Shown piece by piece: positions 14,235-22,923 of a DNA stretch of 32,740 nucleotides (the stretch's first letter is position 1; every line of letters begins with the position of its first letter). The stretch spans positions 36,991 through 69,730 of the forward strand of contig DBYP01000006.1 of NCBI GenBank assembly GCA_002309885.1, given 5' to 3'. The DNA comes from Verrucomicrobia bacterium UBA1183 (GTDB lineage Bacteria; Verrucomicrobiota; Verrucomicrobiia; Opitutales; UBA9783). The notes beneath the pieces are model-generated. The model did not search any database. It was not told the origin of the DNA and saw nothing but the letters and a program-made list of their open reading frames with translations. Made by a program: the position numbers and the translations under genes.

Positions 14235-16478
14235 TTATAAATCAGGCTGGCGAGCTACCATTTCATAACATTCGATGATATCGCCTTCTTTGAACGGAAC
14301 CGTCAAATTGCTCAACTCAATACCACACTCGTACCCCGACTTGACTTCGGTAACATCATCTTTGAAACGTTTCAACATTTGCACTTTCGTATCCGCCAAA
14401 ATCTTTCCGGCACGAATCAATCTTGCAGAAGCGTCGCGAACGATGCGACCGGCAATAACCATACAACCCGCAACTTGAGATTTCGACAAATCAAAGACTT
14501 TACGAACCTCAGCTGATCCAAGCTTATTTTCCGACCATTCCGGATCTAACAACTCACGCATAGCCTCCTTTACCTGATCAATAAGCTCATAAATAATATT
14601 ATGCTGCAAAATGCGTATTTGATCGTGCTTCGCAGCCGCTTGCACACCATTCTCAAGCTTCGTATTAAATCCAACAATAACCGAGTTCGATGCATGTGCC
14701 AACTTAACATCATTAAGCGTAATCTGCCCTACTTGTGCATCCACAATTTCCAAGCCGACTTTTTCGCTTTTGATATCCAACAAGCAATCCGAAAGCGCTT
14801 CAACACTGCCGTGGACATCACCGCGAATAATAACACGCAAAATTTTGCTTTCTGAGGTCTGTATAGCAGCCATCAAATCCTCAACGCTCTTGATTTTGTG
14901 CGAATCATCGGAGCTCATTTGCTTCATCAAACGCTCAACTTCTTCGATCTCGCGACGGGCCTCTTTTTCATTCTTTGCAGCCTTAAAATTGGCGCCAGCT
15001 TCAGGGGCTCCCGACCAACCCAAAACCTGAACAGGGGTCGCCGGTGTTGCTTGCTTCATTTTTTCGCCGTTTTCATCCAACAACGCACGAACTTTGCAGA
15101 AACAAGAACCGCAAACCAAAACATCGCCCGGCTTCAATGTACCTTTGTTAACAATTACAGTCGCTGTAGCTCCGCGCCCTACTTCGATACGAGATTCGAC
15201 AATAACACCTTCCACTGAACCCTTCGGATTTGCCTTCAGTTCCATCATTTCCGCTTGAACCAAAATCAACTCCAGAAGTTTATCAATATGGGTACCCTTC
15301 AAAGCAGAAATACCCGCACAAAGCGTTTCACCGCCCCACTCTTCCGGCGCAATACCATGCTTCTGCATCTGCTGCTTAATGTGATCTTCATTAGCACCCT
15401 TTGCGTCTATTTTATTAATCGCAACGATAACAGGAACATTTTCTTTTTGTGCAAACTTCAGGGCTTCTTCCGTCTGTGGCATAAAACCATCATCCGCCGC
15501 AACCACCAAAACCGCTATATCGGTAACCGTCGCACCTCGTTGACGAATCTTAGAGAAAGCCGCATGCCCCGGGGTATCCAAAAACGTGATCTTCTTACCC
15601 ATGTAATCCACTTGGTAAGCTCCTACGTGCTGGGTAATTCCCCCAGATTCTTTAGCTGCAACATGCGTCTTACGAATGTAATCCAACAGCGTGGTTTTAC
15701 CGTGATCTACATGCCCCAAGATACAAACAATGGGCGGTCTTGGCTCTAAATACTTTTCTTCCGCTTCCCGCTGCTTCTTCTCCGCTTCTTGCTTCTTTTG
15801 CTGCGGATTCTCTGCAACGGCCGAACGATGTTTGAACTCCAAATCGATACCGTACTTGCTAGCGATCTTTTGCGCAGCATTCTCATCGATCGTTTGATTC
15901 ATCGAAGCAAAAATGCCCTGTTCCATCAATTCAGAAATCAAACGGAAGGGCTTGATATTTAAAAGCGTCGCAAAATCACGGACGACAATCGGTGGCTTTA
16001 TCGTCAACTGCTTCCGGGCTTGTGGGGCATTTACGGCAACGAACTCCGCCTTCGGGGCAACCGGAGGTACAACACCGTTCACCTTCGGTGCGACCATTAC
16101 CTTCGGCTGAGCTGGACCAAAACCCACTTTCGGCATAACAACAGAAGGGCGAGGTGGCAATTTGGGCATTTCCAAACGGAAAGGATTTTTTTGTACGTTA
16201 TCGCCCACCATAGGAGCCTTAACGGGAGGCTTAACCGAGGGAGCCTCGGGCGCTACGACCGGTTTAAGCTTAGGAGCTGTCTTGGGTACTACAGGCTCTT
16301 CTTTTTGAACCGGTTCCGGCGCTTTTTTAGCAAATTCCTTTACAAATTCATCAGCGTAAACATTAGGTATGGTGCTCGATGGGCTTTTTACATCCATTCC
16401 TTTAGCCTGCAACAACTCAATAACTTTCTTATTATCGAGGCCTAACTGACGAGCTAACTGATATATTCTAACACTCAT
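14235..16478 (-). CDS. infB: Translation initiation factor IF-2
   Basis: A 747-residue IF-2, short for the family. The N-terminal IF2_N module (1-50) begins MSVRIYQLARQLGLDNK. A Pro/Val/Lys-rich linker runs to about 150, and a second IF2_N-like segment lies at 160-215. The GTPase domain has G1 GHVDHGKT at 255-262, G3 DTPGH at 301-305 and G4 NKID at 355-358. Domains II to IV follow and bind fMet-tRNA and the ribosome. It delivers initiator tRNA to the 30S subunit and promotes subunit joining. It lies 18 bp after nusA and 2 bp before rbfA. All catalytic motifs are intact. Confidence 0.97.
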   Translation of the reverse strand: MSVRIYQLARQLGLDNKKVIELLQAKGMDVKSPSSTIPNVYADEFVKEFAKKAPEPVQKEEPVVPKTAPKLKPVVAPEAPSVKPPVKAPMVGDNVQKNPFRLEMPKLPPRPSVVMPKVGFGPAQPKVMVAPKVNGVVPPVAPKAEFVAVNAPQARKQLTIKPPIVVRDFATLLNIKPFRLISELMEQGIFASMNQTIDENAAQKIASKYGIDLEFKHRSAVAENPQQKKQEAEKKQREAEEKYLEPRPPIVCILGHVDHGKTTLLDYIRKTHVAAKESGGITQHVGAYQVDYMGKKITFLDTPGHAAFSKIRQRGATVTDIAVLVVAADDGFMPQTEEALKFAQKENVPVIVAINKIDAKGANEDHIKQQMQKHGIAPEEWGGETLCAGISALKGTHIDKLLELILVQAEMMELKANPKGSVEGVIVESRIEVGRGATATVIVNKGTLKPGDVLVCGSCFCKVRALLDENGEKMKQATPATPVQVLGWSGAPEAGANFKAAKNEKEARREIEEVERLMKQMSSDDSHKIKSVEDLMAAIQTSESKILRVIIRGDVHGSVEALSDCLLDIKSEKVGLEIVDAQVGQITLNDVKLAHASNSVIVGFNTKLENGVQAAAKHDQIRILQHNIIYELIDQVKEAMRELLDPEWSENKLGSAEVRKVFDLSKSQVAGCMVIAGRIVRDASARLIRAGKILADTKVQMLKRFKDDVTEVKSGYECGIELSNLTVPFKEGDIIECYEMVARQPDL

Positions 16479-16496
16479 ATTTACGCCAATTCCATC

Positions 16497-17741
16497 CTAC
16501 TTTTTCAAAAATTTTTGCGCTTCTTCCAAAATGGCTTTCGCTTCTTCTGCTAAAAGGCCAGCATCAACCAAATCGTCTTCCGTAACACCTTCAAAAGCTT
16601 CGATACTTGTAATACCCATTTCGACCAAACGCGCAGCAATAACAGCCGTAACCGATTGCAACTGCGAAAGCACCTGCATTGCATGCACCTTCTTGTCCTC
16701 AAAACCAAGCTCCACACGTTCCAAACGCTTTACTTCCAATTCCCAACCTAATAAGCGCGATGTCAAGCGCAAATTCTGACCTTTCTTGCCGACGAAAACC
16801 GCAAAATCTTTTTCTTCCAAATCAAAACGTAACACCTTGCGAGGCTCATCTACGACAATATTTTGCGGAACTGCCGGACGAACCGCCTCTTTCAGCAACG
16901 TCTGCAAATCGGAAGAATAGCGGATAACATCGATCTTTTCTTGTCCTAACTCCTTCAAAACATTCTTAATGCGTGAACCACGCGTTCCAACACAAGCCCC
17001 TACGGGATCGATCTTCGAATCCTTTGTATCGACACAAATCTTTGTCCTATAACCCGGATCGCGAACGATAGACTTTATGAACACCGTTCCTTCAGCCAAT
17101 TCAACAACTTCGCACTCCAACAAACGGCGCACAAAATCTACATGACTTCTTGTCAGAACAAGCTCTGGGCCACGCGGCGTTGCCTTAATTTCCTGGAGCA
17201 AACAACAAATGCGTTCTCCCGGCGTATAATCATCACTCCAAATTGAATCGCGACGATAAAGCGTTCCTTCGGCCTTACCAAAATCAATAACCAAATCGCC
17301 ACGCTCCTGATACCGAACAATACCGGTAATAATGGTTCCTACCCTATCCTGAAATTGTTCATAGATGTGCTCTTTTTCAAAACGACGAATCTGCTGCATA
17401 ATCATCTGACGCGCCGTCTGAGCCGCAATTCGACCGAAAATGGAAGGATCGATTTCTTGTTCAAAGATCTCACCGATGGCTATATTTGGGTAAGTCTGCT
17501 TAGCCTTCGTAACATGAATTTCATACTTCGGATCGCTTACAGAGTCCACAACCTTCAACTGTGCCCAAGCTTTCATCGCACCCGTACGTGGGTCAATTTC
17601 AACTCGCACATCTTGACCGGAATGCAAACTCTTTTTTGCTGCACTGCTCACAGCGGTTGCGATGGAATCGATCATGTTTTGACGACTGATTCCCTTCTCC
17701 TTCTCCATGTACTCCAAGACAGATAATAACTCGCTTCTCAT
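16497..17741 (-). CDS. nusA: Transcription termination/antitermination factor NusA
   Basis: A 414-residue NusA. Residues 1-125 form the RNA-polymerase-binding N-terminal domain and about 133-200 the S1 domain. KH1 contains GTRGSRI (252-258) and KH2 contains GKKGQN (318-323). One C-terminal helix-hairpin-helix segment follows (about 360-410, with GITSIEAFEGVTEDDL). It modulates pausing, termination and antitermination. The start is supported by AGGTGAGG just upstream. RimP, which usually precedes nusA, is absent; a divergent mraZ promoter region is upstream instead. It heads a five-gene run including two sugar-nucleotide genes. Confidence 0.96.
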   Translation of the reverse strand: MRSELLSVLEYMEKEKGISRQNMIDSIATAVSSAAKKSLHSGQDVRVEIDPRTGAMKAWAQLKVVDSVSDPKYEIHVTKAKQTYPNIAIGEIFEQEIDPSIFGRIAAQTARQMIMQQIRRFEKEHIYEQFQDRVGTIITGIVRYQERGDLVIDFGKAEGTLYRRDSIWSDDYTPGERICCLLQEIKATPRGPELVLTRSHVDFVRRLLECEVVELAEGTVFIKSIVRDPGYRTKICVDTKDSKIDPVGACVGTRGSRIKNVLKELGQEKIDVIRYSSDLQTLLKEAVRPAVPQNIVVDEPRKVLRFDLEEKDFAVFVGKKGQNLRLTSRLLGWELEVKRLERVELGFEDKKVHAMQVLSQLQSVTAVIAARLVEMGITSIEAFEGVTEDDLVDAGLLAEEAKAILEEAQKFLKK

Positions 17742-17754
17742 AGCCTCACCTATA

Positions 17755-17784
17755 ATAGAAAACGTTTTTACACAAACTTGTCAA
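17755..17784 (-). promoter_or_regulatory. Candidate promoter of the nusA operon
   Basis: On the minus strand a perfect TTGACA (17779-17784), 18 bp and TTCTAT (17755-17760) precede nusA. A better -10 match, TATTAT (17752-17757), would need a 21-bp spacer. The -35 box is convincing; the -10 choice is open. Confidence 0.45.
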
Positions 17785-17809
17785 TCATTGGCTCAAACAT
17801 TTTATTCCA

Positions 17810-17856
17810 AAGAAAACTTTTTGTAGAGAAACCCCTTAAACCTTCGAAAACTTTTG
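17810..17856. repeat. Possible degenerate copy of the dispersed repeat
   Basis: The order AACTTTTTG, a spacer, CCCTTAAACC, TTC and AAAACTTT follows the order of the copy at 32668-32740 with several mismatches and small gaps. The palindromic TTTTGCAACA part is missing. The match could be chance in AT-rich DNA. Confidence 0.3.
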
Positions 17857-17954
17857 CCCTTAGACTTCTTAGCTCTCAACATTTCCCCTTATCTATTAGA
17901 AAATTCTTCTCGCTAAAAATCATCAAAAAAATTGCTAAAAAATGCATTTTTATG

Positions 17955-17983
17955 TTGACTTGTGGGGCAAAGTGGTGCTTAAT
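17955..17983 (+). promoter_or_regulatory. Promoter of the mra/division cluster
   Basis: TTGACT (17955-17960), 17 bp and CTTAAT (17978-17983) form a good housekeeping promoter 30 bp before mraZ. Its spacer and -10 box are covered by the MraZ boxes, as expected for autorepression. Confidence 0.6.
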
Positions 17984-17987
17984 GGGG
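17962..17987 (+). promoter_or_regulatory. MraZ operator: three G-rich boxes at exact 10-bp spacing
   Basis: GTGGGG (17962), GTGGTG (17972) and ATGGGG (17982) repeat every 10 bp just upstream of mraZ. MraZ is known to bind such tandem TGGG-type boxes in its own promoter and to regulate the cluster. The overlap with the promoter supports autorepression. Confidence 0.75.
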
Positions 17988-18013
17988 TAAATAGGTTTAA
18001 GCGCGTATAACTT

Positions 18014-18472
18014 ATGGGGTTTTTAGGTAAAAATGTTTTTGTGGGTGAATTCTCGCATCAGATGGATGCAAAGAATCGTCTTTGTATACCCGCAAAGTGG
18101 CGTTTTATCGGCGATGAAGCCGATGTTTACCTAGCTCTACCCAACCCTATTGGATGTATCACCATCTACCCCCCTAAAATGGTCGAACGTTTGGAAGAAA
18201 AGGTTTCTGTCGTTAGCTTGGGCGATATTCAAGGGCAAAAAGTTCTAGCGAAACTGTTTTCGCAAGCCGACACCTTTGGATGTGACAAGCAAGGGCGTAT
18301 CACTTTATCTGAAAAATTAGTGCAGCATGCACATCTTAAAAAAAGCGCGCTTCTCATCGGTAGCTACGTCACCTTCAATATTTGGGAGCCGGAAGCTTAT
18401 AAAAATTACATGAATCATTCCGAAGCAGAAGAAAATGAAATGAGCCGACTGCTTCAACAGCTGGGGTTGTAG
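18014..18472 (+). CDS. mraZ: Transcriptional regulator MraZ
   Basis: A 152-residue MraZ with two AbrB-like swapped-hairpin halves. The first is around FVGEFSHQMDAKNRLCIPAKWR and the second around DTFGCDKQGRITLSEKL. MraZ forms a ring-shaped oligomer that binds tandem boxes upstream of its own gene and controls the division/wall cluster. Such boxes are visible 26-52 bp upstream. No clear Shine-Dalgarno precedes the start. rsmH follows after 2 bp. Confidence 0.95.
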   Translation: MGFLGKNVFVGEFSHQMDAKNRLCIPAKWRFIGDEADVYLALPNPIGCITIYPPKMVERLEEKVSVVSLGDIQGQKVLAKLFSQADTFGCDKQGRITLSEKLVQHAHLKKSALLIGSYVTFNIWEPEAYKNYMNHSEAEENEMSRLLQQLGL

Positions 18473-18474
18473 CC

Positions 18475-19386
18475 ATGGAAGGTCACATCCCGGTATTAAA
18501 AAAGCCCATTCTGGAGGCATTTCGCAATGTTTCTGGACTTCTTTTGGATGGAACATTCGGTGGTGGCGGACATACAGAGGCGCTTTTGGAACAAAATTCT
18601 TCGCTCAATGTTACTGGGTTGGATGTGGATCCTGAAGCTCAAGTACGCGCTGAAAGCTTGAAGCAACAATTTCCACGGCGTTTTGAGTTTTATCCGCTCA
18701 ATTTTTCCGAATTAGAACAACTGCACAAAACCTTCGATGGGGTTCTGTTGGATCTCGGCGTATCTTCATTTCAGTTGGATAATGCAGACCGTGGTTTTTC
18801 TTTTATAAAAGAAGGTCCACTCGATATGCGGATGAATCCCAATTCAGGAATTCCTGCAAGTCATTTTCTCAAAACCGCTACTTCTGAAGAACTTACGAAA
18901 GCCATTCGGGATTATGGTGAAGAACCGCATTGGAAATTCGTCGTAAAAAGTATCCTTAATGCAAGGGAAACGGAAACTTGGGAAACGACCACTGAATTTG
19001 TTGCGTTCTTGCTAGAAAATACACCGCTTATGCATTCAAAAAAACGCGGTATCCATCCAGCCACCCGAGTATTTCAAGGTATTCGCATTGCAGTCAACGA
19101 CGAACTGAATCACTTGGAGAAGGGTTTAACAGCCGCCTTCAATGCACTAAATAAAGCGGGAATATTGGCAGTTATTTCTTTCCATTCATTGGAAGATCGT
19201 ATTGTAAAACAGCATTTTTACGAATGGTGCGGTCGCAGCACAAACCGCTTGGACGAACAGCCACGTCAACTGAAAACGATTTCAGCTGAGCTATTAGCCC
19301 GGAAACCTATAGTTGCTACGGATGAAGAGGTCCGTGTCAATCCTCGGGCTCGTTCGGCAAAATTAAGAATTTTAAGGAAATTATGA
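18475..19386 (+). CDS. rsmH: 16S rRNA m4C1402 N4-methyltransferase RsmH
   Basis: A 303-residue SAM-dependent methyltransferase. The opening GHIPVLKKPILEAF, the SAM loop DGTFGGGGH (25-33), DLGVSSFQLD, the RGIHPATRVFQ region and ISFHSLEDRIVK are all RsmH signatures. It methylates N4 of C1402 in 16S rRNA. It sits between mraZ and the ftsL-like gene as in most bacteria, and its stop overlaps the next start (ATGA). Confidence 0.96.
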   Translation: MEGHIPVLKKPILEAFRNVSGLLLDGTFGGGGHTEALLEQNSSLNVTGLDVDPEAQVRAESLKQQFPRRFEFYPLNFSELEQLHKTFDGVLLDLGVSSFQLDNADRGFSFIKEGPLDMRMNPNSGIPASHFLKTATSEELTKAIRDYGEEPHWKFVVKSILNARETETWETTTEFVAFLLENTPLMHSKKRGIHPATRVFQGIRIAVNDELNHLEKGLTAAFNALNKAGILAVISFHSLEDRIVKQHFYEWCGRSTNRLDEQPRQLKTISAELLARKPIVATDEEVRVNPRARSAKLRILRKL

Positions 19387-19673
19387 AAGTGTCAAAATAT
19401 AAGTTAGGGTTCGTACTGTTCTTCTGCCTACTGATGGCGGGAGCTTTCAGTTTACAATGGATGCGCCAGCAAATTTACGTGCAGGCATCAAAAAGCAAGC
19501 TTTTAGAGAAGGAATTAGCTTCTTTGATTGAGCTTAACAAGCGCGCCGATTTGTGCATTGCAAAACTTCAAAACAAAAGCGTAAAAACCCACCAACTCAA
19601 CGCGCGACAGATCCTTTGGATTTCTGTTCAAAACAAGCAGGCAACCACTCCTATCGTAGCGTTTAACCCATAA
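19383..19673 (+). CDS. FtsL-like small divisome protein
   Basis: A 96-residue bitopic membrane protein with a short basic N-terminus (KVSKYK), one membrane helix at about 8-25, then a predicted coiled coil at about 30-60. Size, topology and position between rsmH and ftsI match FtsL, which joins FtsB and FtsQ to activate septal synthesis. FtsL sequences diverge widely, so this rests mainly on position. The start overlaps the rsmH stop by 4 bp and the stop shares one base with the ftsI start, so translational coupling is likely. Confidence 0.75.
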   Translation: MKVSKYKLGFVLFFCLLMAGAFSLQWMRQQIYVQASKSKLLEKELASLIELNKRADLCIAKLQNKSVKTHQLNARQILWISVQNKQATTPIVAFNP

Positions 19674-21367
19674 TGTTGCCCCTTGTCTCCATCCGCTATT
19701 ATACCGTAGTCCTTCTTTTAGGAAGTGGCTTTCTGGTTATCGGCGGACGATTGTTTTACCTGGGATTTTATGGAGAAAAGTATACGCATTTTGCTGAAAC
19801 TTCGCGCTTAAAATTGAAAACATTGCCTGCAACCCGCGGCAAAATCATCGACTGCAAAGGTCGGTGTTTGGCAACGCAACAAAAAGTATACGACCTGGGC
19901 GTTGACTTGACACAAATCAAAGAAGAAGATCGAACCCACTTGCCTCGCCTAGCACACCTATTATCTAAACCACTTCAACAACTCGAAGAGCTGTGGCATG
20001 CGTCGAATTGCCATTGGAAACCGCTCTACAACGATCTATCGGAAACTCTTTATAAGAAGATAATGCAACTTCATATGCACGGAGTTTACGGCAATGAGAA
20101 GTCTCAGCGCGTTTATCTGCATACACCTAGCCTGAGTTACATTATCGGTTTTATTAATCAAGATAACGTTCCGGTGTTTGGCATAGAAAAAATGATGAAT
20201 TTCTATCTAACAGGACAAAACGGCTACATTCATTACGAAATTGATGGCAAGAATAAAGAGCTTATCCAGCATCGTAAGGAACAGCTTTCACCCATAGATG
20301 GTTATACGGTTGAATTGACTATCGATCAACAAATCCAAAGCATCACCGAAGGTGTTTTAAAGTCCGCATTTGAGGAATATTCTCCACTATCAGTTCATGC
20401 AATCGTAACACGACCGAATACCGGCGAAATTCTAGCGTTGGTCAATTACCCATTTTTTGACTCCAACCATTACAATAAGTATCCTATCGAAGCTTTAAAA
20501 AATAAAGCCATTACGGATATCTACGAACCCGGATCCGTTTTTAAGGCGATTTCTGTAAGTGCTGCCATCGACTGTGGTGTTGTAACACCCACGGACAAAT
20601 TCAACTGTAGTCTTACAAAAGCTTTGTATCGCGACAAAGAACTTCCTTTGCCCAATGACTGGAAACATTTTTCGGGTAACATGACCGTAAATGAGATTTT
20701 AGCCAAGTCCAGCAATCGCGGAACGGTTCAAATTGCGTTTCAACTGGGGGCCGAACGTCTTTACAAATATGCCTGTTTGTTTGGCTTCGGCGCATCCACT
20801 AATTCCGGTTTGAGTGGCGAAACCAGAGGCGTGCTTCACCCGATAGAACGATGGGATGGTTTGACGATAACCCGCTTGCCGATCGGTCACAGTATCGCGT
20901 GTTCGTTATTCCAAATGCATTACGCCATGAGTACCATTGCCAACGGTGGTGTCTTGTTTTATCCACAATTGGTTCGCAGAATTTATACAGCCAATGGCGA
21001 AATTGTACGCTCTTTTAATCCGCAAATCCGTCGCAAAGTACTGAAAGAAGAAACCTCAAAAACGATGCGCCACATGCTATTGTTGTCAGAACAATCTAAA
21101 GCCTATATTCCGTTCTACAACGTCACTGGAAAGACCGGGACCACGCAAAAGATCATAAATGGACGTTATTCACATACGCAACACATTGCCTCTTTTTCAG
21201 GATTTTTCCCCAATCGAAATCCACAAATTCATATCACGTTAACGATCGATTCGCCACACACCCAAGGTACCGGTTATGGCTCCTTGGTTGCAGCTCCGAT
21301 TTTTAAAAAAATAGCAGAACAAATCATCCCCTATTTGGGCATAGAACCCGAATCTAGACCTTTGTAA
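19673..21367 (+). CDS. ftsI: Septal peptidoglycan transpeptidase FtsI (class B penicillin-binding protein)
   Basis: A 564-residue class B PBP. It has one N-terminal membrane helix (about 9-30), a dimerisation/pedestal domain containing LPATRGKIIDCKGRCLA, and a transpeptidase domain. The active-site motifs are SVFK at 288-291 (Ser288), SSN at 346-348 and KTG at 487-489. It cross-links septal peptidoglycan in the periplasm and is a beta-lactam target. No PASTA domain is present. Position after ftsL and before murE supports FtsI over SpoVD or the elongation PBP2. Confidence 0.93.
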   Translation: MLPLVSIRYYTVVLLLGSGFLVIGGRLFYLGFYGEKYTHFAETSRLKLKTLPATRGKIIDCKGRCLATQQKVYDLGVDLTQIKEEDRTHLPRLAHLLSKPLQQLEELWHASNCHWKPLYNDLSETLYKKIMQLHMHGVYGNEKSQRVYLHTPSLSYIIGFINQDNVPVFGIEKMMNFYLTGQNGYIHYEIDGKNKELIQHRKEQLSPIDGYTVELTIDQQIQSITEGVLKSAFEEYSPLSVHAIVTRPNTGEILALVNYPFFDSNHYNKYPIEALKNKAITDIYEPGSVFKAISVSAAIDCGVVTPTDKFNCSLTKALYRDKELPLPNDWKHFSGNMTVNEILAKSSNRGTVQIAFQLGAERLYKYACLFGFGASTNSGLSGETRGVLHPIERWDGLTITRLPIGHSIACSLFQMHYAMSTIANGGVLFYPQLVRRIYTANGEIVRSFNPQIRRKVLKEETSKTMRHMLLLSEQSKAYIPFYNVTGKTGTTQKIINGRYSHTQHIASFSGFFPNRNPQIHITLTIDSPHTQGTGYGSLVAAPIFKKIAEQIIPYLGIEPESRPL

Positions 21368-21372
21368 AAATC

Positions 21373-22923
21373 ATGTTGAACAATCCACTCTTAACTTATT
21401 CGACTTTCGCCAAAGCGCTCACATTCCCTTTGATAAAATTCATGGAAAAGCCCATCAGTTTAAAAACGTTGTTGGAAAATGTAACGGTAAAAAAATTTAT
21501 CGGTTCGAATCAAAATCCTCTCATAAGACATCTGGCGGTTCACAGCAGTTTTGTTCAACCTCACAGCATTTTCTTTTCGATCCCCGGAGAACATTTTGAC
21601 GGAAATAGCTTCATCGAAACCGCGATAAGCCGAGGTGCTGAAGTAATCATCACCGAAAAACCGCTTCCACGTTTAAAAAATATTTTGCAGATTCAAGTTC
21701 CCGATGTCCGTAAGGCCATGAGCCAAATAGCGCATACTTTCTACGAGGCTCCGGATAAGAAGCTTCGCTTGGTTGGTATAACGGGTACCAGTGGTAAGAC
21801 AACCACTTCTTGGCTTTTGCGCCACATCTACAAAGAAGCTTTAAAGGAAACTTCGGGCTTGTTGGGCAGCCTACAATACGATTTAGGACAACGTATTTTG
21901 CCGGCTTCTAGAACCACTCCTGATGCTATCAGCTTAACGAGTTACCTGGATGAAATGGTTCAAAATGGCGAAAAAAATGCCATATTGGAAGTTTCATCGC
22001 ACGCTATTGAACAAAAACGCGTTGCTGCACTCACGTTTGACACCGTTGCCTTTACCAATTTGAGCCTTGAACATCTCGATTATCACAAAACAATGGAAAA
22101 TTACTTCCAAGCAAAACGGCAATTGTTTTTCAATAAGCATTTAAAAAACGCGGTTGTCAATTTAGATGATATTTATGGCCAGAGATTGTACAAAGAAGCT
22201 CCCAAAAATTTGAACTGGGTTACGGTCGGCATCCAGACACCAGCAACACTTCAAGCGAAGGACGTCCATACCGATCTCAAAGGCACCTCGTTTACACTGA
22301 TTTCTCCCAAAGGCGAATATAGCGTTAAAACCTCGCTGCTGGGATTGTTCAATGTTTATAATTGCTTGGTTGCCTTGGGGATATGCTATGCACAAGGTTA
22401 CGATTTGGATAAGATCGTTCCTTTATTGTCTCAATTTCCACCGGTTCCAGGTCGCTTGGAGGAAGTTCCCAACGCTCTCGGTGTTAAAGTGTTCGTGGAT
22501 TATGCGCATAAGCCGGAAGCTCTATGTAAAGTACTTTATACATTACGCGCTCTAACGGATAATAAATTATACGTTGTGTTTGGTTGTGGTGGCGATCGTG
22601 ATCGTACCAAACGTCCCGTTATGACTCACATTGCGGAAACCTGTTCCGATAGAGCCTGGGCTACGAGCGACAATCCGCGCACCGAAGATCAAGAGCAGAT
22701 TTTCAATGATATGCGTTCTGGGCTAAGCACGGATGACAAAGTGGTATTCATCAAGGATAGAACGGAAGCCATACGTCAAGCATTGCAGACATGCAAAAGC
22801 GGTGACTGCCTAATTATTGCCGGAAAAGGCCACGAACAATATCAAGAAATCGGTCAGCAGTTTTTCCCATTCGATGATCGAAAAGTCGTTGAAGCTTATA
22901 ATGCAAATTTTTTGACTAAATGA
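21373..22923 (+). CDS. murE: UDP-MurNAc-tripeptide synthetase MurE (meso-diaminopimelate type)
   Basis: Up to 516 residues. The ATP loop GTSGKTT is at 138-144, EVSSHAIEQKRV is a Mur-ligase signature, and DNPR at 433-436 is the motif of meso-diaminopimelate-adding enzymes. It adds the third stem residue to UDP-MurNAc-L-Ala-D-Glu in the cytoplasm. The ATG at 21373 gives an extra 23 residues of non-conserved sequence. The ATG at 21442 (MEKPISLKTLLENV) fits the usual MurE start and length (493 residues); neither has a clear ribosome-binding site. The stop overlaps the murF start by 4 bp. Confidence 0.93.
   Translation: MLNNPLLTYSTFAKALTFPLIKFMEKPISLKTLLENVTVKKFIGSNQNPLIRHLAVHSSFVQPHSIFFSIPGEHFDGNSFIETAISRGAEVIITEKPLPRLKNILQIQVPDVRKAMSQIAHTFYEAPDKKLRLVGITGTSGKTTTSWLLRHIYKEALKETSGLLGSLQYDLGQRILPASRTTPDAISLTSYLDEMVQNGEKNAILEVSSHAIEQKRVAALTFDTVAFTNLSLEHLDYHKTMENYFQAKRQLFFNKHLKNAVVNLDDIYGQRLYKEAPKNLNWVTVGIQTPATLQAKDVHTDLKGTSFTLISPKGEYSVKTSLLGLFNVYNCLVALGICYAQGYDLDKIVPLLSQFPPVPGRLEEVPNALGVKVFVDYAHKPEALCKVLYTLRALTDNKLYVVFGCGGDRDRTKRPVMTHIAETCSDRAWATSDNPRTEDQEQIFNDMRSGLSTDDKVVFIKDRTEAIRQALQTCKSGDCLIIAGKGHEQYQEIGQQFFPFDDRKVVEAYNANFLTK

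Noticed and set aside
14601..16445. Several plus-strand open frames opposite infB
   Set aside because: infB is complete with all GTPase motifs; the antisense products resemble nothing.
20521..20890. Minus-strand open frames within ftsI
   Set aside because: They overlap the transpeptidase active-site coding region and have no supporting features.
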